From the NCBI RefSeq assembly GCF_024813435.1, contig NZ_JANAEZ010000006.1, positions 62,001 to 126,000 on the forward strand: a DNA stretch of 64,000 nt, written 5' to 3'. Position 1 is the first letter of the stretch. Every line of letters starts with the position of its first letter. Source of the DNA: Cognataquiflexum gelatinilyticum. GTDB lineage: Bacteria > Bacteroidota > Bacteroidia > Cytophagales > Cyclobacteriaceae. The position numbers and the translations under genes were made by a program. Shown piece after piece: positions 1 through 8,299 of this stretch. The notes under the pieces were generated by a model, which ran no database searches, had not been told where the DNA came from, and worked only from the letters and a program-made list of their open reading frames with translations.

Positions 1-1
1 C

Positions 2-1228
2 GAAATAGAAATAGGGATCAAAGCCTATATTGAAAAGGAAACAGAGACAGGTGACGGCTATTTTCAAGTCAATGACGAAAGAGGAAATTTCAATTTGAAG
101 CTCGTTCGTGTCCATACTGAGTACCTTTCGAACCTTGGTCCGAAAAAATATTTTGCCTGTGTGGATTTGGCGGATGAAAAAGGAGATGTCTATGATGTGG
201 ATTTTTTTATGGAGGGTGAACCGGGAAACATGAGGGTAACAGAAACTTCCCTTCACAAACTGAACGGCAAGCCATTTTACACTTGGAAGCAGGTGGTGGA
301 CAAAACCTGGCGGAGAGTCCCGGTTGAAATTGCATCCACGGATTTGTTAGGAGTTGTCGAAGGTCAGGATGAATTTGATTTTCATTACTATTCCAAACTT
401 CCCAAGATTGACGGATCTGCCAAAATGTGGATTCCTATCGCCAAAAGTGACAGTTTCCAAAATGTTGAGGTGGTCAAAATGAACCTTCCTGGAAAACATC
501 AAATGTTGAAAGAACAGGATTTTGACAATACGATTCTTTACCTAGAACTCGGGCCAGAGGATAGCGGAAAGGAAATTGACATTACCTATCAGGTGGCAAG
601 GAAAGAAAAAGGTCCTTATGATGCTTTTGATCCCGTCGACAAGAAATACTTACAGCCAAATCTTTTGATGCCAATCGGCGGTAGGTTTGAAGAAATAGCC
701 AAAGAAGCCATCAAAGGCAAGGAAAATGACAATAAACTCGTCCAAGCTCGGGCTTTGTATGATTATATTATTGACAACATGCGGTATATGAAATTTGGTA
801 AATTCGGCCGCGGGGATTCCAATTATGCCTGCGATTCCAAGACGGGAAACTGCACTGAGTTTCATTCTTTTTTCATTTCCTTGGCGAGATCAATTGATAT
901 TCCGGCGAGGTTTTCCATAGGTGCCTCAATTCCCTCAGATAGGGACGAGGGAGGTATTGATGGGTATCATTGTTGGGCCGAATTCTACGCAGATGGCAAG
1001 TGGTGGCCGGTGGATATCAGTGAGGGTAATAAGTACACAGCCCTTGCTACATATTATTTTGGAAGGCATCCTGCCAATAGGATTGAATTCAGTCAGGGCC
1101 GTGACCTCAAAGTAAGCCCTGGTCCATCTGGAGGACCGATCAATTTTATGGCTTATCCCATCATGGAAATAAACGGAGAACCTGCTTTTCCACAAACTGT
1201 ATTTTCATTCAACAGAAAATCAGAGTAA
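2..1228 (+). CDS. transglutaminase-like domain protein, 5' end missing
   Basis: The frame is open from base 2, so the gene begins left of the window and any start inside it (for example the TTG at 95) is an artefact. The C-terminal third holds a transglutaminase/protease-like core: Cys in GNCTEFHS, His in YHCWAEF and Asp in PVDIS, the order of the Cys-His-Asp triad. The upstream part is beta-rich, as in exported Bacteroidota proteins with an N-terminal DUF3857-like region followed by a transglutaminase core. Members of this superfamily hydrolyse or cross-link amide bonds, but most bacterial ones have no known substrate. Export is likely but the signal peptide is outside the window. The domain call is firm; the cellular role is unknown. 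Confidence 0.85.
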   Translation, partial: EIEIGIKAYIEKETETGDGYFQVNDERGNFNLKLVRVHTEYLSNLGPKKYFACVDLADEKGDVYDVDFFMEGEPGNMRVTETSLHKLNGKPFYTWKQVVDKTWRRVPVEIASTDLLGVVEGQDEFDFHYYSKLPKIDGSAKMWIPIAKSDSFQNVEVVKMNLPGKHQMLKEQDFDNTILYLELGPEDSGKEIDITYQVARKEKGPYDAFDPVDKKYLQPNLLMPIGGRFEEIAKEAIKGKENDNKLVQARALYDYIIDNMRYMKFGKFGRGDSNYACDSKTGNCTEFHSFFISLARSIDIPARFSIGASIPSDRDEGGIDGYHCWAEFYADGKWWPVDISEGNKYTALATYYFGRHPANRIEFSQGRDLKVSPGPSGGPINFMAYPIMEINGEPAFPQTVFSFNRKSE

Positions 1229-1330
1229 ACTTGACCATTTTTCTGAAAAACGTGGGAATTCCTTTCATGGGATTTTGATAATGCCTTCTGATTTTTTTGA
1301 TTTGGTAAGATTGGATATGGAGGAAAAAAG

Positions 1331-1376
1331 AAGTGTCTGAAAAAACCATATCCTGAGAGCTGGTTTCCAGACACTT
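1331..1376 (-). terminator. Rho-independent terminator after the EHP lipoprotein
   Basis: Inverted repeat AAGTGTCTG (1331-1339) / CAGACACTT (1368-1376), with further inner pairing. On the minus strand it is followed by a T-rich run. It lies 20 bases after the stop of the minus-strand lipoprotein gene. Confidence 0.7.
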
Positions 1377-1395
1377 TTAAAACGCCTTTTTGAAA

Positions 1396-1626
1396 TTAAT
1401 TGGTAGCAGTTGTGTCTGCAGGATGTTCTGAAGTAGAATCAGTGGGGTGTTCTGCACCATCGGATGGATGTTCAGCACCTTCAGCAGGATGCTCGGCACT
1501 TTCTACTTGTTCGGTTGATTCTTCTCCTTCTTTTTTACCTCCACAAGAACTAACGGTTGCTACGAAAAGGAAGCCAAAGGCCAATACCAATAAGGTACTT
1601 GATTTCAGTTTTTTTAACAGGGTCAT
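1396..1626 (-). CDS. small repeat-containing lipoprotein
   Basis: A 76-residue protein with a basic N-terminus, a hydrophobic stretch (residues 11-25) and a lipobox ending in Cys28, so a lipoprotein signal peptide is expected and the mature chain is only about 49 residues. The mature part is acidic, low in complexity and built on a degenerate repeat of about 8 residues containing EHP: AEHPAEG, AEHPSDG, AEHPTDS, SEHPADT. The regularly spaced Glu-His pairs could bind metal or simply form a flexible spacer; there is no direct evidence for either. No named family is recognised. A good promoter candidate and a terminator flank it, so it appears to be monocistronic and real. The plus-strand ORF over the same bases is its shadow. 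Confidence 0.75.
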   Translation of the reverse strand: MTLLKKLKSSTLLVLAFGFLFVATVSSCGGKKEGEESTEQVESAEHPAEGAEHPSDGAEHPTDSTSEHPADTTATN

Positions 1627-1684
1627 AGTCTTTCTGTTTTGTTGTTGGTGATTTGTTTTTAGGCTAATCTAATTTAAGCCAAAA

Positions 1685-1712
1685 CAAATTTATGATTTTT
1701 TGCCAGTTTCAA
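1685..1712 (-). promoter_or_regulatory. Bacteroidota-type promoter for the EHP lipoprotein
   Basis: On the minus strand there is a TAAATTTG (-7, bases 1692-1685) preceded, after 17 bases, by TTG (1712-1710). This fits the phylum consensus TTTG / TAnnTTTG. It would give a leader of about 50 bases before the ATG at 1626. Confidence 0.45.
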
Positions 1713-1831
1713 GAATTTATTTGCCATTTCAAAAGTCTTTGCCATTTTTTTTCTTTGGTTTTGAATTGGTTTTCAGATCACCGGATACTATTTATTTGCC
1801 TTGTTTCAACCTTTTGTTTTGACTTTGAATT

Positions 1832-2641
1832 TTATTTACTAATGATCACCCTAGTCGGGGTTGGTCCGGAGATACTGTTTTTGTCAAAAGCTGATCTGAT
1901 TTCTTCTTGAACAGAGAAGAACGCATCCCAATAATGTGCAGGAGATGAATAAGGCCTGATGGCAAGAGTGACCATTCCATCACCTACTTTCAAAACATTG
2001 ACAGAAGGAGCTGGTTCTTCCAATACAAACTCATTTGCTTTTAATACTTCTAAGGCAACATTTTTTGCTTTGACCACATCACTGTCTGGGGCCAAAGCCA
2101 TGGTGATATCTACACGGAGATTGCCATGACGGGAATAATTGACGATCGTACCGTTAGAGACAGCGCCGTTTGCAAGAATGACGGTTTTGTTTTCTGCCGT
2201 CAGCAGGATTGTATTGAAAATTTGGATTTCGTTGACCACGCCGGTCTGACCGTTTGATTCTATCAGGTCTCCGATTTTAAAAGGCTTAAAAACCAGGATC
2301 AATACCCCGCCGGCAAAATTGGCAAGCGAACCCTGTAAAGCCAAACCCACAGCTAAACCCAAAGCACCGACGACTGCCACAAATGAAGTAGTCTGAATCC
2401 CAAGCATGCCCGCGACAGAAATCAGCAATAGCACCTTTAAACCCCCACTCACGAGACTACCCAAAAATGATTGCAGGGAAACTTCTATTCCTCTTTTGTT
2501 AAGTGCCTTTGAAACAAGCTTCGAAATGAAATTGACCACGTAAAGGCCAATGATAAATACTGCAAGTGCACCTAGTAATTTTGGACCGAAAACGTATACC
2601 CAGTCCATAAACTTTGTTGTGTAAGTGGTTACTTCTTCCAT
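1832..2641 (-). CDS. mscS: small mechanosensitive ion channel, MscS family
   Basis: 269 residues, the size of minimal MscS channels. Hydrophobic helices are at about residues 18-40 and 62-82. Then comes the pore helix with the Gly/Ala-rich pattern VVGALGLAVGLALQGSLANF (about 90-110), the family hallmark, followed by the beta domain (FKIGDLIESNGQTGVVNEI) and the mixed C-terminal domain. These channels sit in the inner membrane and release solutes on hypo-osmotic shock. It is transcribed alone, with about 280 bases to the next gene upstream. Family confidence is high; the symbol follows the family and not a proven orthology. Confidence 0.93.
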   Translation of the reverse strand: MEEVTTYTTKFMDWVYVFGPKLLGALAVFIIGLYVVNFISKLVSKALNKRGIEVSLQSFLGSLVSGGLKVLLLISVAGMLGIQTTSFVAVVGALGLAVGLALQGSLANFAGGVLILVFKPFKIGDLIESNGQTGVVNEIQIFNTILLTAENKTVILANGAVSNGTIVNYSRHGNLRVDITMALAPDSDVVKAKNVALEVLKANEFVLEEPAPSVNVLKVGDGMVTLAIRPYSSPAHYWDAFFSVQEEIRSAFDKNSISGPTPTRVIISK

Positions 2642-2880
2642 AGATTGTATTTTAAATGAAGATTGTATAAAATTAAAATTCTATAAAAATATAAAAATGA
2701 TGTGAAATATTTTACCGTTAAGTAGGCCTAGTTTATTGATTTATTATGAAAAAAGAGGATAAAAATCAAAGATATCTAACCTTGGCAATAAATTATTAAT
2801 TAGCAATTTAATAGGGACATTGGTCTTAATCTTTGGTAGGATCTTCAATATAATAAGTAAGTTCAGGAGCATTAAAAGCA

Positions 2881-2914
2881 AAAAACCCAATGATATTTAT
2901 CATTGGGTTTTTTT
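2881..2914 (-). terminator. strong hairpin terminator, PLP decarboxylase operon
   Basis: A perfect 13-bp stem AAACCCAATGATA (2883-2895) / TATCATTGGGTTT (2898-2910) with A and T runs on either side, so it could act in both directions. It lies 11 bases past the stop of the minus-strand decarboxylase gene and ends the DUF368-aroE-decarboxylase transcript. Confidence 0.85.
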
Positions 2915-2924
2915 GAGAAAGAAC

Positions 2925-4181
2925 TTATTTCCTAAGGTTGGATTGGAGTTCACCTTCCAGTTCCATCAGGAAGCTGTCAATCGTTCCCGGCTTGACGTGG
3001 GGCATGACGACGATTTTGTACCATTCCGGTTCAAATTCATAGGAATTGGCAACGAGGTAGTATTTGTATGCCAATTCTTTGGATAGGTATTTGGCTTTTA
3101 TCGCGATGATATTCAGGTAAGGATTTCTGAAATATTCCACTCCCATTCTTTCTAATCTCTTGCAAATTCGCTCTGTTTGGTCGCAAAGGGTTTCCATTTT
3201 GTATTTCCATCCTTCCGATCCATGGATCTGCAATATCATCCACATAGAGATGGCATTGGCTCCGGACCGGCTTCCGCTGACGGTATAATCTTTTCCGGGG
3301 ATATATTGCGCTTCTTCCGTTTTGACATAGTCAAAAAACCCTTTTCGGATCAAGAAAAGCCCTGTTCCGTAGGGTGTCTGAAGCATTTTGTGTCCATCTG
3401 CTGTAATGGAATTCATGTAAGGATTTTGGAATGTAAACCTGCTCATTGGGTTTGTAAAAGGGTAAATAAACCCTCCATAAGCGGCATCTACATGGATTTT
3501 GAATGGTACATTGAGATTAGTGAAAAAATCGCCTAGTATATCGATGTCATCTACAGACCCAAACATGGTAGTGGAAAGATTTGCGATGACGATGAAATAC
3601 TTGATGCCTTCTTGCATGGCGGTATTTACTTTGGACTCTAAGGATTCCTTGGTGATCTGCCTGCTTTCCGGTTCCACTTCGAGGATGATGCTGGTAAGGT
3701 TAAGCAGATTGGCACCTTTAGGCATGGAATAATGAGAGTCTTGGGAATAAACCAGTCCGATTTCACCAAGTCTGGCATCATATTCTTTTTTGAAAAAATT
3801 CCTGTAAATCCACATGGCCTGAATATTGGCTTCTGTTCCGCCGGTTGCCACATATCCGTCTTGTTGGTTTGGATCTCCATTAAGGATTTCCTCTGCTACC
3901 AAGCGGATCAGGTCCTTTTCGATTTTCTGGGTACCTTCAAATATCTCCAGGACCGATTTGTCGCTGAGAGAATGTACGCCGATATGGTTTGGATTGCGGA
4001 CCATGGCAGACATGTATGGCGCATCTTTCAAAAATGGTGCATCTGGATAAAATTCTGCAGTATCCAGGTATGTTCCGGGAATTCCAAGTATGGGGTGATC
4101 GCCTCTGTAATCCAGATTTTGGGAAAGGGCATTGAATATGGTTTCTTTGATTTGTTCGTGTGATAGTTTTTTCCAATACAT
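2925..4181 (-). CDS. group II pyridoxal-phosphate-dependent decarboxylase
   Basis: 418 residues if started at the ATG at 4181 (MYWKKLSHEQ). The frame continues to 4265 but would then run into the end of aroE, so the inner start is preferred. PLP-binding features are clear: TGGTEAN near residue 115 (phosphate loop), His150 in DSHYS (ring stacking), Asp232 in HVDAAYGG, and Lys265 in ADGHKMLQTPYGTG, the Schiff-base lysine. This is fold-type I group II amino-acid decarboxylase architecture (glutamate, histidine, aromatic, or mevalonate-type aspartate decarboxylases). The substrate cannot be read from sequence. It is the last gene of an operon after DUF368 and aroE, 28 bases from aroE. Confidence 0.88.
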   Translation of the reverse strand: MYWKKLSHEQIKETIFNALSQNLDYRGDHPILGIPGTYLDTAEFYPDAPFLKDAPYMSAMVRNPNHIGVHSLSDKSVLEIFEGTQKIEKDLIRLVAEEILNGDPNQQDGYVATGGTEANIQAMWIYRNFFKKEYDARLGEIGLVYSQDSHYSMPKGANLLNLTSIILEVEPESRQITKESLESKVNTAMQEGIKYFIVIANLSTTMFGSVDDIDILGDFFTNLNVPFKIHVDAAYGGFIYPFTNPMSRFTFQNPYMNSITADGHKMLQTPYGTGLFLIRKGFFDYVKTEEAQYIPGKDYTVSGSRSGANAISMWMILQIHGSEGWKYKMETLCDQTERICKRLERMGVEYFRNPYLNIIAIKAKYLSKELAYKYYLVANSYEFEPEWYKIVVMPHVKPGTIDSFLMELEGELQSNLRK

Positions 4182-4209
4182 GGCAATAAAATTAAAATGT
4201 GAAAAGAAA

Positions 4210-4950
4210 TCAATTCCAGATCTTCCAGGCAGCTTCTGCCTGAAGTTGGAGCATTTCCAATCCATTCTTTACCAATGCACCGCGCGCCTCAAGGGAGCGC
4301 ATCAAAAAAGTTTTTTCAGGATTGTACACCAAGTCATAGACCTTGTGCATTCCTGTAATGTAATTTGGGTTGATTTCCGGCATTTCTTCGGTTTTTGGAA
4401 ATGTCCCTACCGGAGTGGTATTGATGATAAGCTGGTGGGACTCAAGTATGGTGGGATTTGACTCCAAATCTCGGTAATTGATCCAACCGGGTTTTTCAGA
4501 AGAATTTCTAGAAACCATCAATAAAGAAATTCCCATATCTGAAAGCGCCTGCACCACTGCTTTGGATGCTCCTCCGGTTCCCAGAACCAATGCTTTTGGC
4601 TTGCTCGATCCAAGAAAACCCTCAAGTGATTGTCTAAATCCTATATAGTCGGTATTGTAACCTTTGAGTTTTCCTTCTTTGATTTGGATACAATTGACCG
4701 CACCGATTTTTTGGCAGGCGGGATCCATTTCATCCAGAAATGGAATAACCTTTTCCTTGTAAGGAATGGTGACATTAATGCCTTCCAGTTCAGTATTTTC
4801 GGACAGGATTTTGGGAAAAAGGGAAATGTCCGGGATTTCATACAAATCATATTGACAATCCAAGATCCCTTCCTTTTCGAATTTTGAAGTGAAATACTTT
4901 TTGGAAAAAGAATGGGTCAACGGAAAACCTATCAATCCGAATTTTCTCAT
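4210..4950 (-). CDS. aroE: shikimate dehydrogenase
   Basis: 246 residues, slightly shorter than the E. coli enzyme. It reduces 3-dehydroshikimate to shikimate with NADPH in aromatic amino-acid synthesis. Seen: the N-terminal shikimate-binding motif (FPLTHSFSKKYF), NVTIPYK with catalytic Lys65, GYNTDYIGF with Asp101, and the nucleotide-binding loop VLGTGGASKA at about residue 125. The start codon overlaps the stop of the upstream DUF368 gene by 4 bases (ATGA), which implies translational coupling. Cytosolic. Confidence 0.96.
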   Translation of the reverse strand: MRKFGLIGFPLTHSFSKKYFTSKFEKEGILDCQYDLYEIPDISLFPKILSENTELEGINVTIPYKEKVIPFLDEMDPACQKIGAVNCIQIKEGKLKGYNTDYIGFRQSLEGFLGSSKPKALVLGTGGASKAVVQALSDMGISLLMVSRNSSEKPGWINYRDLESNPTILESHQLIINTTPVGTFPKTEEMPEINPNYITGMHKVYDLVYNPEKTFLMRSLEARGALVKNGLEMLQLQAEAAWKIWN

Positions 4951-5882
4951 GATCGCTTCAGGTAATTTGCTGTTCTTTCAATTCCCAGAACCAAAAGGAT
5001 TCCAAACAAAAATGACAACACTGCATAAAGTATCTGCGGTTCCTGTCCTGTCACTTCCAAATAATGTTGGGGCCAAATATTTTCGGTTAGGAAAGGTTTC
5101 TGTTCTCCAGAAGAAGACATCCTGTAAGAGAGGATTTCTTTCCAAGGCCAGATTTTGTTAAGTGATCCTAGCATAAATCCGGACAGAACACCGATAGTCA
5201 CCGCATGGTAATGTTTCAGCAACCAAGAAATCAACCTACTGAAAGAAAGCAATCCTACAACACAACCTGAACCAAAAACGATAATTATCAGAAAATTTTT
5301 ATCAGTGACTGCTCCGAGAATTCTTTCGTATTGGCCCATGACTAATAGCAAAAAGCTTCCTGAAATACCCGGCAAAATCATCGCGCAGATCGCTATGGCT
5401 CCGGCTACAAAGGTAAACCAAAGCGCATCCGGAGTAGTGGTGGGAGGCAATCCTGTAATCCAATAGGCAGTTATTGTTCCTAAAAGTAGAGAAAGGATCA
5501 CGCCAACATTCCATCTCTTGATGTCTCTTAGGATAATTACCGCAGAAATGATGATCAATCCGCAAAAAAACGACCACAGAGGAATCGGATGGTTGTCCAT
5601 CAGGTAAGTGATTACCTTTGAAAGAGAAAAAATACTTGTCAGAATCCCAGCAAGCAAGGTGAATAGAAAACCCCCATTGATATGCTCCCAAAGGCTCTTA
5701 ATTTCAAATTTGAATAGAAAACCTAGGGCAGTTTTATCAATGGACTTGATACTGTCGAGAAGTTTTTGGTAAATGCCTGCTATCAGGGCAATAGAACCTC
5801 CTGAAACTCCGGGAACGACATCAGCAGCTCCCATGGACATGCCTTTGAGGAAGGTTAAAATATAATCTTTGAGATAGTTCAT
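4947..5882 (-). CDS. DUF368 membrane protein, polyprenyl-phosphate transporter family
   Basis: 311 residues with about eight to ten hydrophobic segments. The two diagnostic re-entrant motifs are present: AADVVPGVSGGSIALI near residue 20 and CAMILPGISGSFLLL near residue 165, an internal duplication typical of DUF368. Members (PopT) have been implicated in recycling undecaprenyl phosphate across the cytoplasmic membrane for wall and glycan synthesis; transfer of that function to this protein is by family only. It is the first gene of an operon with aroE (4-base overlap) and the decarboxylase. The terminator just upstream separates it from the comA-like gene. Confidence 0.9.
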   Translation of the reverse strand: MNYLKDYILTFLKGMSMGAADVVPGVSGGSIALIAGIYQKLLDSIKSIDKTALGFLFKFEIKSLWEHINGGFLFTLLAGILTSIFSLSKVITYLMDNHPIPLWSFFCGLIIISAVIILRDIKRWNVGVILSLLLGTITAYWITGLPPTTTPDALWFTFVAGAIAICAMILPGISGSFLLLVMGQYERILGAVTDKNFLIIIVFGSGCVVGLLSFSRLISWLLKHYHAVTIGVLSGFMLGSLNKIWPWKEILSYRMSSSGEQKPFLTENIWPQHYLEVTGQEPQILYAVLSFLFGILLVLGIERTANYLKRS

Positions 5883-5890
5883 TGTGGATC

Positions 5891-5923
5891 AAAAAAAGGA
5901 CTGCCTTCTTAATCAGGCAGTCC
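5891..5923 (-). terminator. terminator of the TPR-comA transcript
   Basis: Stem GGACTGCC (5898-5905) / GGCAGTCC (5916-5923) with a 10-base loop, followed on the minus strand by seven T. It lies 10 bases after the stop of the phosphosulfolactate synthase gene and 8 bases before the DUF368 ATG. The two genes therefore belong to separate transcripts, or the hairpin attenuates read-through. Confidence 0.85.
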
Positions 5924-5933
5924 AGAAATAGTA

Positions 5934-6704
5934 TTACATAAGGTGTGCACCTAGAAAATGGTCAAAAGTGTCTCCTCTGAGACCTAATCGGATGGTTTCT
6001 AGGGGAATAAGTTCATTTGGGGCAATATTGCCCAGATTGACGTTGGCTCCAAGAAGTTTTACAAACCAAACTTGTTGCTCTTTTTGGGGAGCTTCCCAAA
6101 TAATTCTGTCCTCAGGGATTTTGGTAAGAATTTCTTCCACCAGACCCTGTCTGACTTCTCCTGAATCTCTGAACAAACCCACGTTTCCGCCTTCTCTTGC
6201 TTCCCCGATTACTTTCCACGAACCCGCATCAAGTTCACTTTGCATCTGTTCGATCCATTTGTATGGAGGGATGATTTTAGCAGCATCTTTTGATCCAACT
6301 TCTGACAAAACGGTGACATCCTTAGATAAAATTTGGATGTATTCACATTTTTTGCCGTGGTTGAGGCTGATTGATCCGTCAGAGACCTCTGCAAAGGAAA
6401 GGTCAAATTTCTCCAGAACCCTTCTGTAATCCTCAAATTGACCTCTGATGACAAATGCCTCAAACAAAGTACCTCCCAAATAGACAGGGATCCCTGCATC
6501 TTTGTAAATCTGGATTTTCTGTGCAAGATTTTTAGTGAGATAGGAAGTAGCCCAGCCTAGCTTGACAATGTCCACAAAATCACTGTTGGCCTCAACGAAG
6601 TTTTCAACCTCCCTGATACCCATGCCTTTGTCCATAACCATGGTAAACCCCGTAGTACGTGGTTTTTCAGTTCGTACAGGCAGATTCTTCAGAACGTAAT
6701 TCAT
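5934..6704 (-). CDS. comA: phosphosulfolactate synthase (ComA family)
   Basis: 256 residues, full length for the family. ComA enzymes add sulfite to phosphoenolpyruvate to make (R)-phosphosulfolactate, the first step of coenzyme M synthesis in methanogens; homologues make sulfolactate in some bacteria. It is a TIM barrel. Recognisable segments include KPRTTGFTMVMDKG at the N-terminus, DIVKLGWATSY, GIPVYLGGTLFE, FAEVSDGSISL, VLSEVGSKD and the C-terminal GLRGDTF phosphate-site region. This organism is not expected to make coenzyme M, so the product may feed a sulfonate such as sulfolactate or cysteate; capnine-type sulfonolipids are known in this phylum. That link is inference. It lies 20 bases after the TPR gene, in the same transcript. 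Confidence 0.9.
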   Translation of the reverse strand: MNYVLKNLPVRTEKPRTTGFTMVMDKGMGIREVENFVEANSDFVDIVKLGWATSYLTKNLAQKIQIYKDAGIPVYLGGTLFEAFVIRGQFEDYRRVLEKFDLSFAEVSDGSISLNHGKKCEYIQILSKDVTVLSEVGSKDAAKIIPPYKWIEQMQSELDAGSWKVIGEAREGGNVGLFRDSGEVRQGLVEEILTKIPEDRIIWEAPQKEQQVWFVKLLGANVNLGNIAPNELIPLETIRLGLRGDTFDHFLGAHLM

Positions 6705-6724
6705 TAAGTTCGAATTTCAGGTAA

Positions 6725-8152
6725 TTAATTGTTTAGATCGGATGATGTATCGGCATCCTTATATTGGGAGATGATTTTGAAAATAGCCTTTTGGTGTTTG
6801 ATCTCCGGCATCAAATCGTACAACAATGTGTGTCTCCCAAAGTCCAAAGTTAATGCATTTTCTAAATATGAAAAGGCTTCCTTGTATTTAGCTGATTTAA
6901 TCAGATAGACCACGAGTCTGTAATATAATTCAGCTTCTTCGGGCAATTCTTCAATACCTTCCTTGATGACGTCTTCAGCTTCCTCAAACCTGTTTTGGTC
7001 AAAATAGATGATAGAAAGGTTGACATAGGTTTCTATAATCCCCGGTTCAAGGGTGATGGCTTCTTCATACGCTTCAGAACTGGCCTGAAGGTTGCCGAGG
7101 TTGTATTCCGCATCCGCAAGTCCTACCCAATAGGTGGCATTTTCTTTGGTAAGTTTGATTGCTTTTTTGAAATAGTGGATGGCTTCAAAGAATTTTTCTT
7201 TTTTGAGCATGCACATTCCCAATCCAAACCAGGCATCGTCATATTCAGGATCAAGCTTGGCTGATTTCTTGAAATTTTTGAAAGCCAGGTCTATTTGATC
7301 CAATTTTTCATAGGCGGCACCGAGATAGCAGCAGTTTTCGGCATTTGCACCCTCACAGTTAATGGTGTTTTGGTATGCTTCAAGTGCAAGCTCAAATTGG
7401 TTGGTATTCATATAGGCATTGCCCAAATTGAAATAGGCAGAGGCGAAAGCATCATCAATAATCAGGGCATAATCATAGGCCTGTATGGCTTCCTCAAACC
7501 TTCCAAGTCTGTTGTAAACCACACCTAGGTTATACCAAGCACCTGCGCTGTACGGGTCCTGATCAATAAATTCCCTATAAAAATCAAGGATTTCATCAAA
7601 AGAACCCTCTTCCTCAGTGATCATTGCCAATTGGAACAGTGCATCCTCATGGTTGATCCTGATTTTGACACATTCCTTATAATAATATGTGGCTTTTTCG
7701 TTGTTTTCGTTGGCTTTGTAAAGGTTGCCAAGTGTATAATACACTTCAGCTTTGTCCTCGGCCATAGGTAAAAAATTCTCCAGCAGTTCGATCGCTTCTT
7801 TGATATTGCTGTTGATCATCAAGGCCTGACTGAGTGCTAAAACGATATCCTCGTTGTTCGGAGACAGGTTGTTGAGATTCTCGAGAATTTCCAATCCCTC
7901 CTCCAGTTCATCATTGAATATCAGGCACTGCGCCTTCAACAGCTTGATTTCGACGCTGAAGGGAAATTTTTCCAAAGCATGTGCAGATGCTTTTAGTGCT
8001 TTTACAAATTTCTGTTGATCAAAATAAAATCGGACTATGTTTTCTAATTCCTCTTCCTCAAAATAAAGATCCATATTGGACTTAAGTGAATTTTCAAACC
8101 GTTCTACGAGTTCTTTGTCTTCTTCCCAATCGTTATCAAAATCTCCGGTCAT
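6725..8152 (-). CDS. large TPR-repeat protein
   Basis: 475 residues made almost wholly of tetratricopeptide repeats, about eleven to twelve units. Consensus units such as AGAWYNLGVVYNRLGRFEEAIQ, ASAYFNLGNAYMNTNQFE and DAWFGLGMCMLKKEKF span roughly residues 60-450. The N-terminus is acidic (DFDNDWEEDKELVERF) with no signal peptide or membrane segment, so a cytosolic scaffold is likely. No catalytic domain is visible and the partner is unknown. It is the first gene of a transcript that continues into the phosphosulfolactate synthase. An inverted repeat lies just upstream at 8180-8199. Confidence 0.9.
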   Translation of the reverse strand: MTGDFDNDWEEDKELVERFENSLKSNMDLYFEEEELENIVRFYFDQQKFVKALKASAHALEKFPFSVEIKLLKAQCLIFNDELEEGLEILENLNNLSPNNEDIVLALSQALMINSNIKEAIELLENFLPMAEDKAEVYYTLGNLYKANENNEKATYYYKECVKIRINHEDALFQLAMITEEEGSFDEILDFYREFIDQDPYSAGAWYNLGVVYNRLGRFEEAIQAYDYALIIDDAFASAYFNLGNAYMNTNQFELALEAYQNTINCEGANAENCCYLGAAYEKLDQIDLAFKNFKKSAKLDPEYDDAWFGLGMCMLKKEKFFEAIHYFKKAIKLTKENATYWVGLADAEYNLGNLQASSEAYEEAITLEPGIIETYVNLSIIYFDQNRFEEAEDVIKEGIEELPEEAELYYRLVVYLIKSAKYKEAFSYLENALTLDFGRHTLLYDLMPEIKHQKAIFKIISQYKDADTSSDLNN

Positions 8153-8179
8153 CTGTTTCTTTTAATAGTTTACTTAAGA

Positions 8180-8199
8180 TACCAAATTATTTTTTGGTA
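8180..8199. promoter_or_regulatory. inverted repeat upstream of the TPR gene
   Basis: TACCAAA (8180-8186) and TTTGGTA (8193-8199) form a perfect 7-bp dyad with a 6-base AT spacer, 27 bases before the TPR start codon. It may be an operator or part of the leader. No U-run follows on the minus strand, so it is not a typical terminator. Confidence 0.35.
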
Positions 8200-8299
8200 C
8201 AAAACCCCTCTTTGATTATTTTTTTATGGAAGTGGCCAATATGTGCCAAATCCCCCAAAAAGAGGATTTTTAAATTTTAAATGGATTAACGTCCAGAAT

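Noticed and set aside
95..97. TTG start codon of the first gene
   Set aside because: The frame is open to base 2 with good coding character, so the gene simply starts outside the window.
1400..1651. 83-residue Cys/Ser-rich ORF on the plus strand
   Set aside because: Exact antisense of the EHP-repeat lipoprotein; its Cys-Ser pattern simply mirrors the repeat.
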